Positions 59,470 to 64,000 of a DNA stretch of 64,000 bases are shown in pieces (positions within the stretch are counted from its first letter, which is position 1; every line of letters starts with the position of its first letter). The notes beneath the pieces are model-generated. The model was not told where the DNA came from, did no database searches, and saw only the letters and a program-made list of their open reading frames with translations. The stretch is taken from the NCBI RefSeq assembly GCF_002994745.2, contig NC_037088.1, forward strand, positions 3,787,001-3,851,000. Reading direction: 5' to 3'. The translations under genes were made by a program, and so were the position numbers. The DNA comes from Rosa chinensis. Taxonomy: Eukaryota > Streptophyta > Magnoliopsida > Rosales > Rosaceae.

Positions 59470-62400
59470 TTGCAAAAGACTTTACCAAACCTCACAGAAG
59501 AACAATATGTTCAAGTTATTGCTGCCTTGAATCCCACTCAAGCCAATGCTGCATCGGCCTCAGTTTCAGAATTTTCTAGAGGTTTGTTTCCCGTTGCACA
59601 TAACCGCTGGATTATTGATAGCGGAGCAACCCATCACATTACTTCATCTTCTAAATCATTAACAAATATCAATGGTCCTTCTTTTACACCACAAGTCCTT
59701 CTGCCAAATGGGGATAAAGCTAGTATCACCAAGACTGGATCAATTCGATTTACAGACTCATTCAAACTTAATGATGTTTTATGTGTGCCAAGCTTTAAAG
59801 TTGATCTTTTATCTGTTGGTAAGACAATTGATGATGTGCATTGTTCAGTGACTTTTTTTTTTTTCTGTCTTGGTGTATTTTGCAGGACTTGGATATGAGG
59901 ACGATGATTGGTGTGGGTAAGCGACGTGGTGATCTATACTATCTTGTGGCGTTGGCTTCCATTCCTTCATCCCATCGTTTTGCTTGCAACTTGACCATCT
60001 CATCTAGTCTTTGGCATCGCCGCTTAGGATATCCTTCTTCTACTCGTCTACGACATTTACCAAATAATAATCTTCTTTTGTTTTTGATTCTAGTCATAAA
60101 TGTGACGTTTGTCCATTGGCGAAACAAACTCGTCAACCTTTTTTTCCTAGTTCTATCTCGACAAGCAAGTGTTTTTCCCTTATTCATAGTGACATTTGGG
60201 GACCTTATAACATTCCTTCTCATTCCGGTGCCCAATATTTCTTGACTATTGTTGATGATTTTTCCAAATTTACTTGGATATTTTTGATGCGTCACAAGAG
60301 TGAGACGCAAAATTTACTCCGTCATTTTTTCACTTATGTTGCTACTCAATTTGATACCAAAGTGCAACAATTTCGCTCTGATAATGGAGCCGAATTTCTT
60401 TCCTTACTAAATTTTTTTCTTGACCAAGGAGTCATTTTTCAACACTCTTGTGTGTATACACCTCAACAAAATGGTGTTGTTGAGAGAAAACATCGACACA
60501 TTCTTGAAACAGCTCGTGCTCGCCTTTTCCAAATCTTCTCTTCCACCTTCTTTCTGGGGAGAATGCGTTCTCACTGCCGTTTATAACATAAATCATCTTC
60601 CCACTTTATTGCTTCAAAAGAAAACTCCATTTGAAGTGCTTTATAACAAACTTCCTGATTATTTGAGAATGAGAGTTTTTGGCTGCGTTGCTTATGCATT
60701 TTCGTTGGTTATCCGATGGGACAAAAGGCGTATAAATTGTACGACGTTGAAACCAAAAAAATCTTCACAAATCGGGATGTGATATTCCTAGAGGATACTT
60801 TCCATCATTCACCCAAAGCATCCTCCCATACTTACCAGCCTGCAGAGCCTACTTCACAAGCCCAATCCATTCCCATTCCTCTTCTACCCGATCTGTCTCC
60901 TTCCTCTGACCCTTTAGCACCAAACACATCGACCAGCCTTCCCCAAACGCCGTTTCCATCTTCTTCCAGCCCCAATTCGTTGTCCTCGGCCCCACCTCTG
61001 CAGTCCGCCGGTGACCCATCCTATTCCGGCGGTGCCATGTCACCTTCCGCTCTGCCATCCTCCAGCACCGATTCGGCACCGGTTCCTATCCCTTCTTCTC
61101 CATCCGATCCAGCCCCAACCTCGGATTCTCCACCACCACCGTCCTCTCCTCCCATCAAATCTCTTCCAATAGAATCTCTTCCAATCGATGCCCCCATCAT
61201 GCCCCTGGCTTGGGCATCGTTCCCGCTGCTCCTATACAGTCTCTCCGTCGTTCCCAACGTCCCCGAAAGCCCAACGTCCTTAAAGACTACGTCTGCTCGC
61301 AGGTGATGCTGCCTCCACACCACACTTCATCGACCTTGCCAAGTCCCTCACCAGGTACACGATACCCACTCTGTCACTATTTATCTTACGATCGATGTTC
61401 TCCTGCACACTTGGTTTATTTGACTAATCTTAGTCAAGTTTCAGAGCCTTCTTCTTATGATGAGGCTGTACTTGATCCGAAATGGCAGCAGGCCATGGAT
61501 TTAGAATTGAGGGCCCTTATTGATAACAACACCTGGACACTTGCTCCTCTGTCTCCAGGAAAACGTCCTATTGATTGTCGATGGGTATATCGAATCAAGT
61601 ACAATGCTGATGGATCAATTGAGCGCTATAAAGAGCGCCTTGTGGCCAAAGGCTTCACTCAGACTGCTGGCATTGATTATCACGATACCTTTTCTCCCAC
61701 TGCGAAAATGGTTACTGTTAGATGCTTTCTTGCCATTACAGCTAGTCAAGGTTGGTCTTTGCATCAGCTAGACGTTAACAACGCCTTCCTCAATGGTGAC
61801 CTCCTTGAAGAAATTTACATGACTACTCCTCCTGGACTTCGGCGACAGGGGGAGAACCTTGTGTGCCGCCTCAACAAGTCCCTCTATGGCTTAAAATAAG
61901 CCTCAAGGCAGTGGTTTTTGAAATTTACAGAAGCAGTAGTTCGTGCTGGTTTTTCCCAATCCAAAGCAGATTATTCCTTCTTTGTTTGCAAAGGTGGTAA
62001 TTCTCTTACTGCTTTGTTAATATACGTGGATGATATTCTCATTATAGGCAATTGCAAGAAGTCCATACATGCTCTCAAACAGTTCCTTCATGCTCAGTTT
62101 CGTATTAAAGACCTTGATGATTTAAAGTATTTTTTGGGCATTGAGATAGCACGTTCAAAGAAAGGAATTTACTTGTCCCAAAGAAAGTATGCACTAGAGA
62201 TTATCAAGGATAGTGGTTACTTGGGAGCCAAACCAGTTGAATTTCCCATGAAGGAGTGCAAGCTTTCGAATAAGGGTGAGCAGCTTAAAGATCCAGCAGC
62301 ATATCGGCGTCTAGTTGGCCGATTAATTTATCTGACCATCACCAGACCCGACATTACATATTCAGTGCACGTTCTAAGCCAATTTATGCACAAACCTCGT

Positions 62401-62973
62401 CAGCAACATATGGCGGCTGCACTCAGGGTGGTGTGTTACTTAAAGACTGCTCCAAGCCAAGGTTTACTTCTTCACTCAAATAGTTCATTAACATTGAGAG
62501 CCTTTTGTGATTCAGATTGGGCGGGTTGTCTGATTACCTATCGTTCGACCACGGGATATTGTGTGTTCTTGGGTGATTCTTTAATTTTATGGAGGACGAA
62601 GAGACAGAAAACAGTCTCATTGTCGAGTGCCGAAGCCGAATATAGGGCTATGGCAGGTACATGCTGTGAACTCACATGGTTGCGTTATTTGTTAGCAGAC
62701 TTACATTTTCCTATTTCGGTTCCTGCTATTTTGCATTGTGATAGTCAAGCGACGTTGCTTATTGCTGCAAATCCGGTGTTCCATGAAAGGACCAGACATA
62801 TTGAAATGGACTGTCATTTTATTAGGGATAAAATTTTGCAAGGTCAAGTTGTTACTAGACATGTTACTTCATCTCAACAATTAGCAGATGTGTTTACTAA
62901 GGCTTTGGGAAAAGAAAAGTTTAAGTCACTGTTATGCAAGTTGGGAGTTATGAACATACACTCTCCAACTTGA
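59470..62973 (+). pseudogene. Copia pol polyprotein (right element)
   Basis: The aspartic protease motif IIDSGATHHI (near 59620) is intact. A gag-pre-integrase HRRLGYPS segment is followed by the integrase DDE core: Asp in HSDIWGPY (60190), Asp in RSDNGAEF (60380) and Glu in NGVVERKHRH (60480). A Pro/Ser-rich spacer (60840-61200) precedes the [22 protein letters not shown] and LLIYVDDILIIG (near 62025). RNase H has RAFCDSDWAGC and LSSAEAEYRAMAGTCCE, and the frame ends at 62973. Frame changes near 59860, 60090, 60540, 60700 and 61250, and a TAA near 61897, break it. The last frame, 61918-62973, is open for 351 codons. Confidence 0.9.
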
Positions 62974-62980
62974 GGGGGAG
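62971..62980 (+). other. Copia (right) polypurine tract
   Basis: TGAGGGGGAG immediately before the 3' LTR. Confidence 0.85.
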
Positions 62981-63191
62981 TATTAGAAAGGATATCTACC
63001 TTAATTGAATATCAAACAGATTTGATTTGTATAGGATTCTGCTTTGATTGTAATAGGTTGTATAGGATGTCTTTCCTTACTTATTCTCCTAAACTGTTGG
63101 AGACTTCGTGTTGTTCAAGTATACAATTTTGTATATAATATCTATAATCAATAAAATGAAAGATATTCCAGCCAAATATCTTGTTCTTTCA
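62981..63191 (+). repeat. Copia (right) 3' LTR
   Basis: 211 bp, ending TTCTTTCA next to the target duplication atatc. Confidence 0.9.
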
Positions 63192-63795
63192 ATATCTTCC
63201 CAACATCACTATCTGTGTTGACGACTAATATATAGTATAACATGTTTTACTCAGTTGAAATCTTTAATCGTACGATCTCTTTCATGTTGCTTAAAAGAAG
63301 ATAGGTGTTCTTTTGCTTATTGAAACTTTCGTTTAATTGATGCAGGATCAACTGAAACATTCCCAAACGTAGCTCATATATGGGTTCAAGTTTAAAGATG
63401 TTATTGTCATTGAACATATTGCCCGGGATAATCTTTCAGCTAGTGGGAGATATCTTCCCTGCTCTCAATCTTCCGGGAAAGTAAGCTTCTAACTAAATTA
63501 TTGCAGGAAGTTTTAATCATATGAAATATGTGGAATAATATTATTCATCATTACATATATTGCTACATGGGACAAGCCCTTTTGTTTTCTTCATCAATCT
63601 AGTAATTAGCAATATGAAAGTAGACACAGTGATGGCATCTAAGTTTACCCTCAGAATGCCCAAATGAAATTCACTGGTAAAATAAATCCAAAAAAGGAAA
63701 ACCAGCCAGGAAAGTAGAGTAGAAACTGGAAACAATACATATAAAGGAACAAATCCAGGAGCAGATTAGCCAAGTGAAGCCAGATGCCTTGGAGT
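63192..63795. repeat. Duplicated CHS flank (second copy, right part)
   Basis: After the Copia, sequence like 49010-49840 continues to the second CHS stop. The part to about 63475 also resembles 57900-58152, so this flank was locally duplicated once more before the Copia landed. Confidence 0.75.
63346..63480 (+). pseudogene. SDR reductase exon 5 relic, third copy
   Basis: After a normal acceptor (GATGCAG) it reads STETFPNVAHIWVQV. After a one-base shift it continues KDVIVIEHIARDNLSASGRY, the best preserved version of the reductase C-terminal exon (FPN..WV.V.DV...HI......SASGRY). A donor GTAAGC follows at 63481. One frameshift makes it a pseudogene. Its end lies 315 bp from the second CHS stop, tail-to-tail, as in the first copy. 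Confidence 0.75.
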
Positions 63796-64000
63796 TTAAG
63801 CAGCCACACTGTGAAGCACAACAGTCTCGACGGTGAGCCCAGGCCCAAACCCAAATAGAACACCCCACTCCAAGCCCTCTCCGGTGGTCTTGTGCCCATT
63901 AGCTGCAGACTTCCTCCTCACCTCGTCCAAAATAAACAACACACAAGCACTAGACATGTTGCCGTACTCGGATAGTATATGCCTTGTGGCTTCTAGCTTT
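63796..64000 (-). CDS. CHS: Chalcone synthase, second copy (C-terminal part, cut by window)
   Basis: The last 67 codons of a second CHS gene, from [20 protein letters not shown] to the C-terminal LHSVAA and a TAA stop. The GFGPG loop and catalytic Asn region are present, and the amino-acid sequence appears identical to the first copy in this part, despite silent differences. The stop is TAA here and TAG in the first copy. The gene continues beyond 64000, so intactness cannot be judged. Confidence 0.92.
   Translation of the reverse strand, partial: KLEATRHILSEYGNMSSACVLFILDEVRRKSAANGHKTTGEGLEWGVLFGFGPGLTVETVVLHSVAA

Larger units (their letters stand above)
58153..63191 (+). mobile_element. 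Copia-class LTR retrotransposon, 5.0 kb
   Basis: LTRs of 211 bp lie at 58153-58363 and 62981-63191, with about nine differences. A perfect 5-bp duplication atatc flanks it (58148-58152 and 63192-63196). The primer site TGGTATCAGGGC adjoins the 5' LTR and the purine tract TGAGGGGGAG precedes the 3' LTR. The order gag, protease, integrase, RT, RNase H is Copia. The LTRs start TATTAG, not TGTTAG, a change shared by both copies. Confidence 0.92.

Overview
This is a plant nuclear window. It has GT-AG introns, a two-exon chalcone synthase (CHS) gene and dense nested plant transposons. The CHS sequence and the reductase relics beside it look Rosaceae-like, perhaps Rosoideae; that is an inference from family resemblance. 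I see no bacterial-type operons, CRISPR arrays, rRNA or tRNA genes.

Left part (1-17.2 kb): exon 1 of an actin-related protein 7 (ARP7) gene reads leftward at 2.2 kb. Next is an 11.6-kb Mutator-like element (MULE, 3772-15344) with 150-bp inverted ends and a decayed transposase gene. A very young 6.4-kb non-coding LTR element (LARD, 5846-12233) splits that gene. A second, smaller MULE (15458-17184) carries a captured acidic-protein fragment (Pack-MULE).

Middle (20-47 kb): a 3-kb solo LTR (20082-23107), then a 1.2-kb poly-A retroposon (23205-24425). A decayed Copia element on the minus strand (24439-31971) landed exactly at the edge of the retroposon's target duplication, and it carries an 831-bp hAT insertion. 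Then comes a plus-strand pseudogene of a cinnamoyl-CoA-reductase/phenylacetaldehyde-reductase-like SDR enzyme. A 14.4-kb Gypsy element of Tat type (32781-47213) split it inside its third recognisable exon. This Gypsy carries a decayed gag-pol plus an antisense, intron-containing gene for a plant-mobile-domain protein between pol and the 3' LTR.

Right part (47-64 kb): the reductase pseudogene runs tail-to-tail into an intact CHS gene (exons 51215-51038 and 50831-49840, minus strand, 389 aa). The CHS 3' end, its flank and the last reductase exon are duplicated at 57.3-64 kb, where the window cuts off a second CHS copy. Between them lie a Copia fragment, a 510-bp solo LTR in a BPA1-like relic, one end of a CACTA element, and two unassigned minus-strand exon-like segments. 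A 5.0-kb Copia (58153-63191) sits in the duplicated flank; a paralogous stretch nearby preserves its empty site.

The only complete, intact-looking protein gene is CHS, the entry enzyme of flavonoid synthesis. LTR differences counted by eye give a relative order of insertion, youngest first: LARD (about 6 in 1713 bp), Gypsy (about 25 in 811), right Copia (about 9 in 211), left Copia (about 14 in 236). All family names come from recognised motifs, not database searches.
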